Shown: positions 9,336 to 17,897, counted from the first letter of the stretch. The stretch: 64,000 bases of DNA from Deltaproteobacteria bacterium (GCA_017644045.1 JAEPMI010000015.1:1-64000); one strand, 5' to 3'. Program-made: numbers and translations. Notes: generated from the letters alone by a model not told the origin.

Positions 9336-9350
9336 TGGCACGACAGCTGC
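9336..9350 (+). promoter_or_regulatory. Sigma-54-like -24/-12 element
   Basis: TGGCACG-ACAG-CTGC matches the sigma-54 consensus at -24 exactly and at -12 in three of four bases, with the required GG-N10-GC spacing. The predicted transcription start would fall about three bases before the ATG at 9365, upstream of which lies a possible AGAGG ribosome site. That geometry implies a leaderless mRNA or a chance match. Confidence 0.3.
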
Positions 9351-9364
9351 TTCAGAGGTTCACC

Positions 9365-9907
9365 ATGTCTTCTCTCTCCCTGACTCGTCTCGCGTGCTCG
9401 GCCCTGGTGGCTGCTGCCGTCTTGGCTTCGCCGACCACCGGTGAGGCGCAGCGGCGCGCGCGACTGGACGCCCAGGTCGGCGCCCACATCGCCGAGGCCG
9501 CCGGAGAGCGCGCGGTGCGCCCGGTGACGCGGCTCCACCTCTCGGTCGAGGCGGCCGGTCCCCTCGAGGTCGGCGTCTACGTGCAGGCCGTGGCCCGGGA
9601 CCTCCCGCTCAGGTCCCCGCTCTTCGGTGGCGGCATCTCCTTCGCGGTCCGCCCCGAGATTCCGGTGACGCGGCTCCGGCCGCTCATCCAGGCCAGCGCT
9701 GGCTATGCCGCGCTCCCGGGCGACCAGATGCGCAGCTACGGCACGCTCGACCTCGCGGTGACGGCCGGCCTCGCGGTCGAGCTCACGGACGTGGTCGCCC
9801 TCGAGGTCCGCGCCGGTCACCACTGGCTCCTCGGTCTCCCGGACGCCGCCACCCTCCACCACCGCCATTGGTCGGCGAGCGGCGGGCTCAGCTTCACCTG
9901 GGAGTGA
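9365..9907 (+). CDS. Secreted, probable outer-membrane beta-barrel protein
   Basis: The 180-aa product begins with a Sec signal peptide (LACSALVAAAVLASP, cleavage probably after GEAQ). The mature part is rich in alternating strands such as LEVGVYVQAVAR, ISFAVRPEIPVT and LDLAVTAGLAVEL, and ends in an aromatic strand (SASGGLSFTWE). These are typical of small outer-membrane beta-barrels. I chose the ATG at 9365 because it starts the signal peptide. No family can be named and no operon partner is evident. Confidence 0.7.
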   Translation: MSSLSLTRLACSALVAAAVLASPTTGEAQRRARLDAQVGAHIAEAAGERAVRPVTRLHLSVEAAGPLEVGVYVQAVARDLPLRSPLFGGGISFAVRPEIPVTRLRPLIQASAGYAALPGDQMRSYGTLDLAVTAGLAVELTDVVALEVRAGHHWLLGLPDAATLHHRHWSASGGLSFTWE

Positions 9908-9914
9908 GCGAGCG

Positions 9915-10202
9915 TCAGTCCGCGTAGGGGTCGGGGTCCGGCTCCGGTCCCGGTCCGAGATCGTCGGCCGGTTGTCCTTCGTCGTCGACGCAGACGCACT
10001 CCTCGAGCCCGGGGGCGTACTCGTGGCAGATGATCTGCTGGCAGTCGCCGCCAGGGCTTCCGTCGGTCGCGATCATGGGGGGCGCGTCGTCGCTGGACGG
10101 GGGCGCATCGGTCGTCCCGATCGCGTCGCGGTCGGGGCCGATCTCCTCCTGGATGCAGCCGAAGGCCAGTAGGGTCAGGGTCAGTGCAATGGCTTCTTTC
10201 AT
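9915..10202 (-). CDS. Small lipoprotein
   Basis: The 95-aa product starts at MKEAIALTLTLLAFGC, a compact signal peptide with a lipobox ending in Cys. An AGGAAA ribosome site precedes the ATG. The mature part is acidic and Pro-rich with four Cys (GDCQQIICHEY, ECVCVDDEG), suggesting a tiny disulfide-stabilised surface domain. It is convergent with the beta-barrel gene and divergent from the sigma-factor gene. No family is recognised. Confidence 0.7.
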   Translation of the reverse strand: MKEAIALTLTLLAFGCIQEEIGPDRDAIGTTDAPPSSDDAPPMIATDGSPGGDCQQIICHEYAPGLEECVCVDDEGQPADDLGPGPEPDPDPYAD

Positions 10203-10320
10203 CGTTTCCTCCGCGGCGGGGGTGTCGCCGTCCGTGAAGGAATGACCCCCGAGGCACCACGAATGGCTCAGGGGTGATGAAGAAGAAAAACCGTGAGCCA
10301 ATTGGCAGGGCTCGGGGGTC

Positions 10321-10944
10321 ATGATGAACGTGCCTGCCACCGACCCCGACATCGCGATGCGTGACGAGATCGCTTCGGTGCGCCCGCTGCCCGTGGCTCC
10401 GGCCGACCACGAGTTGGTCGAGCGTTGCCTCTCGGGCGACCGCTGGGCCGAAGAGGCGCTCTACCGGAAGCACGTGCATCGAGTGAGCGCCGTCGTCGCG
10501 CGCATGCTGCGGCACGGACCGGACGTGGAGGACGTGGTCCAGGACACCTTCGTTCAGGCGCTCGGTCGCCTCGAGGGACTCCGTGAGCCGGCCAAGCTCG
10601 AGCGCTGGTTGATCACCCTCGCGGTCAACCGAGTGAAGAAGCGCTTCCGGCGCCGGAAGCTACGTCGGCTTCTCGGACTCGAGCGGAGCCTGGACGACGA
10701 AGGGCTCGCGCTGCAGGCGAAGGCGGACTGCTCGCAGGAGGCACGCGCCGAGCTCATGCTGCTGGACCGCGCCCTCGACCGAGTGCCCCCCGCCGATCGG
10801 ATCTGCTGGGTGCTGCGTCGGGTGGAGGGGTACCCCATGGCCGAGGTCGTCACGACGGCGGGCTGCTCGCTCGCCACGGCGAAGCGACGGATCGCGCGAG
10901 TCGACGAAGCGCTCGCGACGCTGCGCGCGGAGGAGTCCCGATGA
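10321..10944 (+). CDS. ECF-type RNA polymerase sigma factor
   Basis: This 207-aa sigma-70-family protein shows region 2 in DVEDVVQDTFVQALGRLEGL and ERWLITLAVNRVKKRFRRRK, and region 4 in LDRVPPADRICWVLRRVEGY followed by MAEVVTTAGCSLATAKRRI, a helix-turn-helix. There is no sigma region 3, as expected for ECF factors. It overlaps the FecR-like gene by four bases, so the anti-sigma partner is probably the next protein. Start ATG 10321 has an adjacent ATG at 10324. Confidence 0.9.
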   Translation: MMNVPATDPDIAMRDEIASVRPLPVAPADHELVERCLSGDRWAEEALYRKHVHRVSAVVARMLRHGPDVEDVVQDTFVQALGRLEGLREPAKLERWLITLAVNRVKKRFRRRKLRRLLGLERSLDDEGLALQAKADCSQEARAELMLLDRALDRVPPADRICWVLRRVEGYPMAEVVTTAGCSLATAKRRIARVDEALATLRAEESR

Positions 10945-12002
10945 ACCCGAGAGAGAGCCTGCGCGAGCGGCAGGACGAGGTGCGCGTGGGCCGGATGTGG
11001 CGCGCGATCGAGGCGCGTCGTCGACCGGCGAAGCGGCGCCATAGGGTCGCGCTCTTCGGCGCGGCCACGATCGCCGTGGCCGCCGTGGTGCTCGCCGTCG
11101 CGTTCTGGCCGCAGCCGGCCCCCGAGGGACCGCTGACCCTCGCGGAGACGCACGCGCCCGTGCCCGCCGCCATCGAGGCGCAGCGCACGCTCAGCTTCGC
11201 GGATGGGTCGCGGGTGGCGGCCGCCGAAGAGAGCCGGCTCGACCTGCTCGAGAACACCGCGAGCGAGCTCGCGTTCGCGCTTCGTCGCGGCGCCGCCCAC
11301 TTCGAGGTGGAGCCCGGCGGCCCGCGGCGTTGGCGAGTGGCCGCGGGCGAGGTCGAAGTCATCGTGGTCGGCACGGTGTTCGACGTGGAGCGCTCCGAAG
11401 GGAGCGTGACCGTGAGCGTCAGTCGCGGCGCCGTGCGTGTGCGCGGGCCCGGCGTTCGTGATGGCGAGCAGCGCATCGAGGCGGGTCAGGCGATCGTCGT
11501 GGAGCCGCCCGTCGTGGAGCCACCGGTGGTCGAAGAAGCGGTGGAGTCGGAGGAGCCCGAGCCGGAGCCCGTGGTGGCCGCCGAGCGACCGACGCCACCG
11601 AGCGCACCCGAGCCGCCGTCCGCCCGCGAGCTCCTCGCCGACGCCGACGCGGCCCGCGCGTCGGGCGACATCCGCGCCGCCGTCCATCTGCTGGAGCGGG
11701 TGTGGCGCGAGCACCCGCGCGATTCGCGCGCGCCGCTCGCCGCGTTCACCCAGGGGCGGCTCGAGCTCGACCGCCTACACGACTCCGCGGGCGCGGCGGC
11801 GACCCTCGGCTCCGCGCTGGAGCTCGGGCTGCAGGCGCCGCTGCGCGAGACGGCGCAGGCCCTTCGCATCGACGCGTGGGGACGGCTCGGGGACCGCCGA
11901 GTCGGTGCGGCGGCGGAGCGCTTCGTCGCCGAGCACCCGGGGAGCGAGTACCTCGACGACGTGCGTCGTTGGCTGCCCGAGCCGGCGCAGGGTGAGCCGT
12001 GA
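10941..12002 (+). CDS. FecR-domain membrane protein with C-terminal TPR-like region
   Basis: This 353-aa protein is a likely regulator of the upstream sigma factor. It has a basic cytoplasmic N-terminus, one membrane helix (about residues 36-56), and a FecR domain in which LSFADGSRVAAAEESRL and GTVFDV are recognisable. An acidic, Pro/Glu-rich linker (about 195-225) follows. The C-terminus is helical (ELLADADAARASGDIRAAVHLLERV) and TPR-like. FecR proteins relay periplasmic signals to ECF sigma factors. The fused TPR-like tail is less usual. Its stop overlaps the next gene's GTG. Confidence 0.85.
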   Translation: MNPRESLRERQDEVRVGRMWRAIEARRRPAKRRHRVALFGAATIAVAAVVLAVAFWPQPAPEGPLTLAETHAPVPAAIEAQRTLSFADGSRVAAAEESRLDLLENTASELAFALRRGAAHFEVEPGGPRRWRVAAGEVEVIVVGTVFDVERSEGSVTVSVSRGAVRVRGPGVRDGEQRIEAGQAIVVEPPVVEPPVVEEAVESEEPEPEPVVAAERPTPPSAPEPPSARELLADADAARASGDIRAAVHLLERVWREHPRDSRAPLAAFTQGRLELDRLHDSAGAAATLGSALELGLQAPLRETAQALRIDAWGRLGDRRVGAAAERFVAEHPGSEYLDDVRRWLPEPAQGEP

Positions 12003-13189
12003 ATCGGCTGCTCGTGGTGGGGGTGTGGCTCTTCGTGGTCGGCGCATCGAGCGCGGAGGCGCAGACCCTCGTGCTCTGCGACGCGGAGTGGATGGACGTC
12101 GAGCGTGTGCTCGCGCTGATCACCGTCGAGGTCGACGAGCCGGCCCGCTACGTCTTCCGGGTCACCGACTGCACGGAGGAGTCGGCGAGGGTCGCGGTGA
12201 GCGGGCCAGAGGGGCTGTCGCGCGAGCGCGAGGTGCGCCTCGCGACCACGGCCACCGAGGCCCGCTCGCGACTCGTGGCGCTCGTTCTCGTCGAGATGGT
12301 CCGCCTCGGGACGCGGGAGCGGCCGGACCCGAGCGAAGCGGTCGCCGAAGATCGAGAGCCGACGACCGATGCCGACGACCGAGAGCCGACGACCGATACC
12401 GACGACCGCGCGCCGACGACCGATACCGACGACCGAGAGCCGACGACCGACACCGAGGACCGAGCGCCGACGACCGACACCGGCGAGCCGACCACCGAAC
12501 CGGAGTCGGTCGCACCCTACGAGCGCTTCGAGTCCGCGGAGGCGGTCGACTCGCCTCCAGAGCCGCAGCCGTCCGTTCAGCTCGCTTCAGACCTTCATCC
12601 CGGTGAGCGTTGCACGATTCGTTCGAGTGCACGTGGCTGCTCGACCGCGCTCGGCGTGGGCATTGGCGTCGCCCGCCACCACCTCGGCAACTCCGTCAGC
12701 GGGTCGCTCTGGCCTCTTCAGATCCGCCTTCGCTACCGCTGGCGCTTTCTCTACGTCGGAGCACGCGCCGCCGGGCGCCGCCATCAGTCGTCGCCGTTCA
12801 CCGGCGCGACCGTCAACGTCTCGGCCTACACGGCCTTCGTCGGACTCGAGCTCGTGAGCAGCCGTTTCGCGCACGCGCTGGTGTCGATCGGCGCGCATGC
12901 GGAGGCAGGCGTCATTCGGTACCGCGAGCTCGGGCTGACCGGCTGTTCGAGCGGCGTTGGCTCGCCGGACTGTGGGGGTATCCAGGTCGGGGCGCGCGGC
13001 ACCTTCGGCGCCTTGCTCTCGTTGCGCCTGGAGATCCCCATCCGACAGTCTGCGATCACGCTGGAGGTCGAGGGAGGCTGGATGCGCGGTGTGATGATCG
13101 CTTCGTCGCGTCAGCCCATCACGGGCATCGGCGGAGCTCAGTTGTCGCTCTTGCTGGGAACGTCGTTCGGACTGGGAGGGGCGTCTTGA
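11999..13189 (+). CDS. Outer-membrane-like protein with 9-residue Asp/Thr repeats
   Basis: The 396-aa product has a signal peptide (LLVVGVWLFVVGASSAEAQ). Residues 20-110 form a compact domain with CDAEW and FRVTDCTEE. Five 9-residue repeats (DDREPTTDT type) then make an acidic, flexible linker. The C-terminal 200 residues alternate hydrophobic strands typical of a beta-barrel, with a Cys pair in CSSGVGSPDC. The start is GTG, overlapping fecR by four bases. It is the probable cell-surface partner of the sigma/FecR pair; the family is unknown. Confidence 0.75.
   Translation: MNRLLVVGVWLFVVGASSAEAQTLVLCDAEWMDVERVLALITVEVDEPARYVFRVTDCTEESARVAVSGPEGLSREREVRLATTATEARSRLVALVLVEMVRLGTRERPDPSEAVAEDREPTTDADDREPTTDTDDRAPTTDTDDREPTTDTEDRAPTTDTGEPTTEPESVAPYERFESAEAVDSPPEPQPSVQLASDLHPGERCTIRSSARGCSTALGVGIGVARHHLGNSVSGSLWPLQIRLRYRWRFLYVGARAAGRRHQSSPFTGATVNVSAYTAFVGLELVSSRFAHALVSIGAHAEAGVIRYRELGLTGCSSGVGSPDCGGIQVGARGTFGALLSLRLEIPIRQSAITLEVEGGWMRGVMIASSRQPITGIGGAQLSLLLGTSFGLGGAS
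12347..12481 (+). repeat. Five tandem 27-bp repeats inside the envelope gene
   Basis: Five in-frame copies of a 27-base unit encode EDREPTTDA, DDREPTTDT, DDRAPTTDT, DDREPTTDT and EDRAPTTDT; a degenerate GEPTTEP follows. Copies differ by few bases, so the array should be prone to copy-number change without breaking the frame. Confidence 0.9.
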
Positions 13190-14511
13190 GGTTCTGTGCA
13201 CTGCTGCTGGTCGCCGCGTTCGGCTGCGACACCGAGTGGATCGACGTCGGCGATTCCCCCACGGACCGGCCGACGGAGCTCGACCTCGGCACGCCCTTCT
13301 TCGATGGCGGCGAAGACGGCGATCCCGAGTTCGTGCTCGGCCAGGCGCTCTTCTTCGATCGCGAGCTCAGCGGGAACCGCAACGTCGCTTGCGCCACCTG
13401 CCACGTGCCCTTCTCGAGCACGACGGAGACGTTGCCACTCTCCATCGGCGAGGGCGGTACGGGCACGGGGCCCACGCGCTCCATCGGGGAAGGCGCCGTC
13501 CTTCCCCGCAACACCTCCGGGCTCTTCCTCAGCGCGTCCAGCGGTGCGCTCTTCTGGGATGGGCGCGTCGAGCGGAACGGTGGGAGCATCGCTTCGCCGA
13601 TCCCGCAGCCGCCGGGAATCCGTACGCCGCTCGAGGCGCTCGTGCTGGTTCCGATCAACGACCGGGAGGAGATGCGGGGCCAACTCGGGGACATCGCCTC
13701 CGACGGGTTCCGAAACGAGCTCGCCGATCTCGACGACCCCATCGCCGTGGCGCAGGCGGTCTTCGCGCGGGTGATCGCCATTCCCGAGTATGCGGAGCTC
13801 TTCCATCGGGCCTACCCCGGTGAGGCTCACGGGTTCGAGCACATCGCCCGCGCCATCGTCCACTTCCAACTCGAGCTCTGGGACCGGCGCGATTCGGCGT
13901 GGGATCGCTTCGACCTGCACGGCGAGCCGCTCGAGCCCGACGCCCAGGTCGGCTCGGAGCTCTTCTTCGGAGACGCCGGCTGTTCGCGGTGCCACTCCGG
14001 CGAAGACTTCGGCGGCGACGACTTCCACAACCTGGGCATCCCCGCGTTCGGCCCCGGCAAGGGGGACGACGGCATCGACGAGGGGCGCTTCGAGGTGACG
14101 GGTGACCCTGCCGATCGCTTCGCCTTCCGCGTGCCCCCGCTGCGCAACACGCGACTCACCGGTCCGTGGATGCACAACGGCGCATACGCGACGCTCGAGG
14201 GTGCGGTGCGCCACCACCTGGATCCCGAGTCGGCGTGGGACGGCTACGCGCTCTCCCAGCTTCCCGAGTCCCTCGCGACGACCGTTCGCCTGGACGCCGA
14301 GATGAAGGGCGAAGTGTTCGCGACGGTGACCGATGCCGTCCGCCCGCTGCGACCGCTCACCGAGCTGGAGATCCATCAGCTCCTCCAGTTCCTGAAGGCG
14401 CTCGACGGAGACTCGGAGTTGCTCCGCTCACCGAGCACCGCCGTCCCGATCGCGGTCCCGAGCGGTCTCCCCGTCGACGTCTGGCCCGGCGGCCCCCACC
14501 CCTTCCGCTGA
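13186..14511 (+). CDS. Di-haem cytochrome c peroxidase (MauG/CcpA family) lipoprotein
   Basis: The 441-aa product starts at a TTG overlapping the upstream stop and begins with a lipoprotein signal (FCALLLVAAFGC). Two c-type haem motifs are visible, CATCH (residues 69-73) and CSRCH (266-270), with the intervening LGQALFFDRELSGNRN typical of the family. PPLRNTRLTGPWMHNGAY carries the conserved C-terminal Met/His region. Members reduce peroxide or oxidise protein substrates in the periplasm. It is the fourth coupled gene after the sigma factor, hinting at a redox or surface-modification output. Confidence 0.88.
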   Translation: MRFCALLLVAAFGCDTEWIDVGDSPTDRPTELDLGTPFFDGGEDGDPEFVLGQALFFDRELSGNRNVACATCHVPFSSTTETLPLSIGEGGTGTGPTRSIGEGAVLPRNTSGLFLSASSGALFWDGRVERNGGSIASPIPQPPGIRTPLEALVLVPINDREEMRGQLGDIASDGFRNELADLDDPIAVAQAVFARVIAIPEYAELFHRAYPGEAHGFEHIARAIVHFQLELWDRRDSAWDRFDLHGEPLEPDAQVGSELFFGDAGCSRCHSGEDFGGDDFHNLGIPAFGPGKGDDGIDEGRFEVTGDPADRFAFRVPPLRNTRLTGPWMHNGAYATLEGAVRHHLDPESAWDGYALSQLPESLATTVRLDAEMKGEVFATVTDAVRPLRPLTELEIHQLLQFLKALDGDSELLRSPSTAVPIAVPSGLPVDVWPGGPHPFR

Positions 14512-14588
14512 ATCGACCGGTCGGGCGGCGCGGTTCCTCCGCGTCCCCCTGGTCACCGTTGGCACGAACCGTGTAGTGAAGTTGGGGC

Positions 14589-15551
14589 ATGACCCAACCC
14601 ATGACTGCCGTTGGTCGGATGAAGCGGTTGAGCTGGAGACTCGCCGGCTACGTCACGCTCGGCATCGCGTTCGTCCACGCCGTCTTCGGCTACCTCCGCA
14701 TCCAGCGAGAGGGGGCCGCCTTCGAGAGTGACATGCGCCGAGACCACGCGGCCATCGCGCACGCGCTCGGGGTCGCCGCTCTCTCGACCGCCGGACGAAC
14801 TCGAGCCGCCATCGACCTGATCGAGGATGCCGATCTCCGAACCGACCGCGCCGAGATCCGCTGGGTGGGCTCTCGGGAGCCACAAGGAGCGCCGGAGCCA
14901 CGGAGCCTCACCCCATCGTCCGAGATCCGCGAGCATGGCAGCGAGCGTTCACTGGTCAGTCGGCTCCCCCTTCGCCTGGGCTCGGAGGCCGGCGAGCTGC
15001 AGATCCGAGAGTCACTGGCGGCCGAGCAGGAGTACCTGGCGGAGACCGTCGTACGATCGGTCTTCCAGACCCTTGTCGCGGTCGCTCTCTGTTGCGCCGT
15101 GCTCCTGGTGGCAGGATGGGTGCTGCTCGAGCGGCCGATGGCCGTGCTCTTCTCGAAGCTCGAGCGGATCGGCCAAGGCGACTTCGACCAGGAGGTCGAG
15201 CTCCGGCGTCCCGACGAGCTGGGAGCGCTCGACCGCGCACTCACACGGATGTGTCAGCAGCTCCAGGCCCTTCGGCAAGCGCACGAACGGGAGGTGCAGG
15301 CCAAGCTGGTCGCACAGGAGCAGCTGCGGCACGCCGAGCGGCTGAGCACCGTGGGTAAGCTGGCGGCTGGCGTCGCACACGAGCTGGGGACCCCATTGAA
15401 TGTGGTCTCGGCCAGGGCGAAAATGATCATTCGAGGGCAGAGCGAGGGCCCCAGCATCGTGGAGGACGCCCAGATCATCGTGGACCAGACCGAACGGATG
15501 ACTCGGATCATCCGGCAGCTGCTCGACTTCGCTCGTCAGGGGCATGCGTGA
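14589..15551 (+). CDS. Histidine kinase, sensor-DHp part (interrupted by in-frame TGA)
   Basis: This 320-aa open frame encodes two membrane helices (about 17-37 and 159-180) flanking a periplasmic sensor region, a HAMP domain (about 180-235) and the dimerisation/phosphoacceptor helix with His264 in AAGVAHELGTPLNVV. It stops at TGA 15549-15551, just before the ATPase domain, which continues in the same frame. One base change (CGA to TGA at a CpG) would explain the stop. It could be a pseudogene, a sequencing error, or half of a genuinely split kinase. Confidence 0.8.
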   Translation: MTQPMTAVGRMKRLSWRLAGYVTLGIAFVHAVFGYLRIQREGAAFESDMRRDHAAIAHALGVAALSTAGRTRAAIDLIEDADLRTDRAEIRWVGSREPQGAPEPRSLTPSSEIREHGSERSLVSRLPLRLGSEAGELQIRESLAAEQEYLAETVVRSVFQTLVAVALCCAVLLVAGWVLLERPMAVLFSKLERIGQGDFDQEVELRRPDELGALDRALTRMCQQLQALRQAHEREVQAKLVAQEQLRHAERLSTVGKLAAGVAHELGTPLNVVSARAKMIIRGQSEGPSIVEDAQIIVDQTERMTRIIRQLLDFARQGHA

Positions 15552-15587
15552 CGCGAGACGGAGGACCTGGAGGCGCTCTGCAGGCAC

Positions 15588-16013
15588 GTGGTCCACCTTC
15601 TCGAACCCATCGCTCGCAAGACCGGAGTCACCCTCGGCGTGGACGCCGAGGGTGACTGCACGGCGATGGTCGACGCGAGCCAGATGCAGCAAGCCATCGC
15701 CAACCTGGTGATGAACGCGATCCAGGCGCACGAGTCCGGGGGGCGGGTGCACATTCGGCTCCAGCCCTCGACGGAGGCGATGGACGAGTGTGTGCGGGTG
15801 GTGGTCGAAGACGATGGGAGCGGCATGCCGCCAGAGGTGCGTGAGCGGATATTCGAGCCGTTCTTCACGACCAAGGACGTCGGACAGGGGACCGGGCTCG
15901 GCCTTTCGGTCACCTACGGCATCGTTCGAGAGCACGGCGGGACCATCGACGTCGATAGCACCCCGGGGAGCGGCACTCGCTTCGAGCTCCGACTACCCAC
16001 GGGTGTATCGTGA
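15588..16013 (+). CDS. Histidine kinase, catalytic ATPase part
   Basis: This 141-aa reading frame supplies the missing HATPase_c domain of the preceding kinase: N box ANLVMNAIQAHESG, G1 box EDDGSGMPPEVRERIF, F box EPFFTTKD and G2 box GQGTGLGLSV. It is in the same frame as the upstream part, 12 codons after the TGA. A GTG at 15588 could restart translation; GGAGG sequences lie 15-28 bases before it, which is longer than ideal. Its stop overlaps the GTG of the response regulator, so it remains coupled to it. Confidence 0.75.
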   Translation: MVHLLEPIARKTGVTLGVDAEGDCTAMVDASQMQQAIANLVMNAIQAHESGGRVHIRLQPSTEAMDECVRVVVEDDGSGMPPEVRERIFEPFFTTKDVGQGTGLGLSVTYGIVREHGGTIDVDSTPGSGTRFELRLPTGVS

Positions 16014-17380
16014 CCTCGTTGGGTCGCGTGCTCGTCGTCGAGGATGACGAAGCGATGGCTGCCACGCTGGTCCGTGGACTCGGCCGAGAGGGGTTCGCGG
16101 TCGAGGTGGCCCGGAGCGGTGAGGAGTCCCTCGCTCGACTCGCCGAGTCGGATTGGGATGCGTTGCTGACCGACCTCGCGATGGGGGGAATGGACGGGCT
16201 CGAGCTCTGTGAGCGGGCGATCTCGATCCAGCCCGGGCTCCCCGTGGTGGTCATGACGGCCTTCGGGAGCCTCGAGACGGCGATCCAGGCCATACGTGCG
16301 GGGGCCTACGACTTTCTCACGAAGCCCTTCGACCTCGAGGTCGCCGCGCTCGCTCTGGGTCGAGCGGTCGCGTTTCGGCGACTTCGAAGCCAGCTGCAAC
16401 GATTGGAGCGTGCCCGTGAGCGCTCCAGCGGGTTCGAGGAGCTCGTTGGCGACAGCCCACCGATGCGAGAGCTGCTCGCGCTCCTGGAGCGAGTCGCGGA
16501 CTCCGACGTCACGGTGCTGATCGCGGGAGAGAGCGGCGTCGGGAAAGAGCTCGTGGCTCGCACGCTCCATCGCACCAGCCGCCGAGCCGGAGGACCGTTC
16601 GTGGCCATCAACTGCGCGGCGCTCCCGGCAGCGCTCCTCGAGAGTGAGCTCTTCGGTCATACGCGGGGCGCGTTCACCGACGCGCGAAGCGCCCGGCCGG
16701 GGCTCTTCGTCCAGGCCTCCGGTGGGACGCTCTTCCTCGACGAGGTGGGCGAGATGCCAGTGTCGGTGCAAGCGAAACTGCTGCGGGCACTCCAGGACCG
16801 GTCGGTGAGGCCCGTGGGAAGCGACCACGAGGTCCCTGTCGATGCCCGGATCGTCGCGGCGACCAACCGGGATCTGGACCTCGCGGTGAAGGAAGGGGAG
16901 ATGAGGGAGGATCTCTACTTCCGGCTGGCCGTTCTCGAGGTGCACGTGCCGCCGCTTCGCGAGCGTCGTTCCGACATCGTCCCTCTCCTTCGCCGCAGCG
17001 TGGAGAGGGAGACGGCGACCAGTGGGAAGGCGGTCACGGGCTTCAGTCCCGAAGCCATGGATTGCCTGCTCGCCTACCCGTGGCCGGGCAACGTGCGTGA
17101 GCTCCAGAACTGCGTGCAGCGAGCGGTGGCCGTCGCCCGATTCGAGCAGATCGTGGTGGACGACCTCCCGGAGCGAATCCGCATCAGTCGCCGCTCGGCC
17201 ACCGCCGGCCAAGCAGCCGCGGTCGAGTTGGTGCCGCTCGAGGAGGTGGAGCGGCGCCACGTGCTCGGCGTGCTTGCGGCGGTCGGCGGGCGCCGCAAAG
17301 AGGCGGCTCGAGTCCTCGGGCTCGATCGGAAGACGCTCTACCGAAAGCTCCGGAGCTGGGGCAGCGACGGCCCCGAGTGA
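16010..17380 (+). CDS. NtrC-family sigma-54-dependent response regulator
   Basis: This 456-aa activator has a receiver domain (phosphoacceptor Asp55 in LLTDLAMGG, Lys105 in TKPF), an AAA+ domain (Walker A GESGVGKE about 173-180, Walker B GGTLFLDE about 238-245) and a Fis-type helix-turn-helix at the C-terminus (RRKEAARVLGLDRKTLYRKL). The sigma-54 contact loop reads GAFTDA instead of the textbook GAFTGA, a variant I recall in many deltaproteobacterial regulators. It is coupled to the split kinase and lies beside genes carrying sigma-54-type promoters. Confidence 0.93.
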   Translation: MTSLGRVLVVEDDEAMAATLVRGLGREGFAVEVARSGEESLARLAESDWDALLTDLAMGGMDGLELCERAISIQPGLPVVVMTAFGSLETAIQAIRAGAYDFLTKPFDLEVAALALGRAVAFRRLRSQLQRLERARERSSGFEELVGDSPPMRELLALLERVADSDVTVLIAGESGVGKELVARTLHRTSRRAGGPFVAINCAALPAALLESELFGHTRGAFTDARSARPGLFVQASGGTLFLDEVGEMPVSVQAKLLRALQDRSVRPVGSDHEVPVDARIVAATNRDLDLAVKEGEMREDLYFRLAVLEVHVPPLRERRSDIVPLLRRSVERETATSGKAVTGFSPEAMDCLLAYPWPGNVRELQNCVQRAVAVARFEQIVVDDLPERIRISRRSATAGQAAAVELVPLEEVERRHVLGVLAAVGGRRKEAARVLGLDRKTLYRKLRSWGSDGPE

Positions 17381-17396
17381 TCACCGGACTCTGACG

Positions 17397-17897
17397 TCAC
17401 CAGCTCTCGAAGTCGGCTCGGCGGTCGTCGGCCCAGCCCGTCTCGTCGTCACCGGCGGCCATCTCTTCTCCGACGGACCTGGGTTTCAGCCGCTCTGGAG
17501 CCACTCCCAGGGCCTGCATGTACTCGGTAGCTGCGCGTGCCCGGCGGTCGCCCAGGGCCAGGTTGTACTCCTCGGTACCGCGTGGGTCGGTCCTACCGGT
17601 GACCACGACTTCGTTCGTGCCGCGACGCATACAGGTCGAGTTCGCCTGGAGCCGCTGCCGAGCGGTGGCGTCGAGATCGCTGGAGTCGAACGCGTAGTGG
17701 ACCGGTTGCAGATCGCATGGCGCCGAGCCGCTCGGTTCACTGCCAGTGGCAAGCGACGCTTCGCCGCCGGTGCTCGGGTGACTACCTCCGTGGGAGAGTG
17801 CATCCGAGGTGTCGGTCTCCTCGGCTCGGGAGCATCCAGCGCCTAGAAGCGCGGCGAGGAGGAGGATCGATGAAGGGGCCGGGATGTCGTGGGCCAT
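17397..17897 (-). CDS. OmpA/Pal-like peptidoglycan-associated lipoprotein
   Basis: The 166-aa product has a lipoprotein signal ending in LLGAGC and a Ser/Gly-rich linker. An OmpA-C/Pal domain follows, with PVHYAFDSSDLDATARQRL, VVVTGRTDPRGTEEYNLALGDRRARA and a closing VGEE segment. This fold binds the peptidoglycan diaminopimelate and tethers the outer membrane. I chose the ATG at 17897, preceded by AAGGAC. It is convergent with the NtrC-type gene, and a perfect sigma-54 promoter lies 74-89 bases upstream, so it is the best candidate target of that regulator. Confidence 0.88.
   Translation of the reverse strand: MAHDIPAPSSILLLAALLGAGCSRAEETDTSDALSHGGSHPSTGGEASLATGSEPSGSAPCDLQPVHYAFDSSDLDATARQRLQANSTCMRRGTNEVVVTGRTDPRGTEEYNLALGDRRARAATEYMQALGVAPERLKPRSVGEEMAAGDDETGWADDRRADFESW

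Noticed and set aside
14560-14574. Sigma-54-like element before the split kinase
   Set aside because: The -24 half is perfect but the -12 half lacks the invariant GC, and the start would leave a four-base leader.
15549-15551. TGA as selenocysteine in the kinase
   Set aside because: It lies in the variable linker between domains, with no Sec logic for that site; a nonsense change is simpler. Only orthologue alignment could revive the idea.
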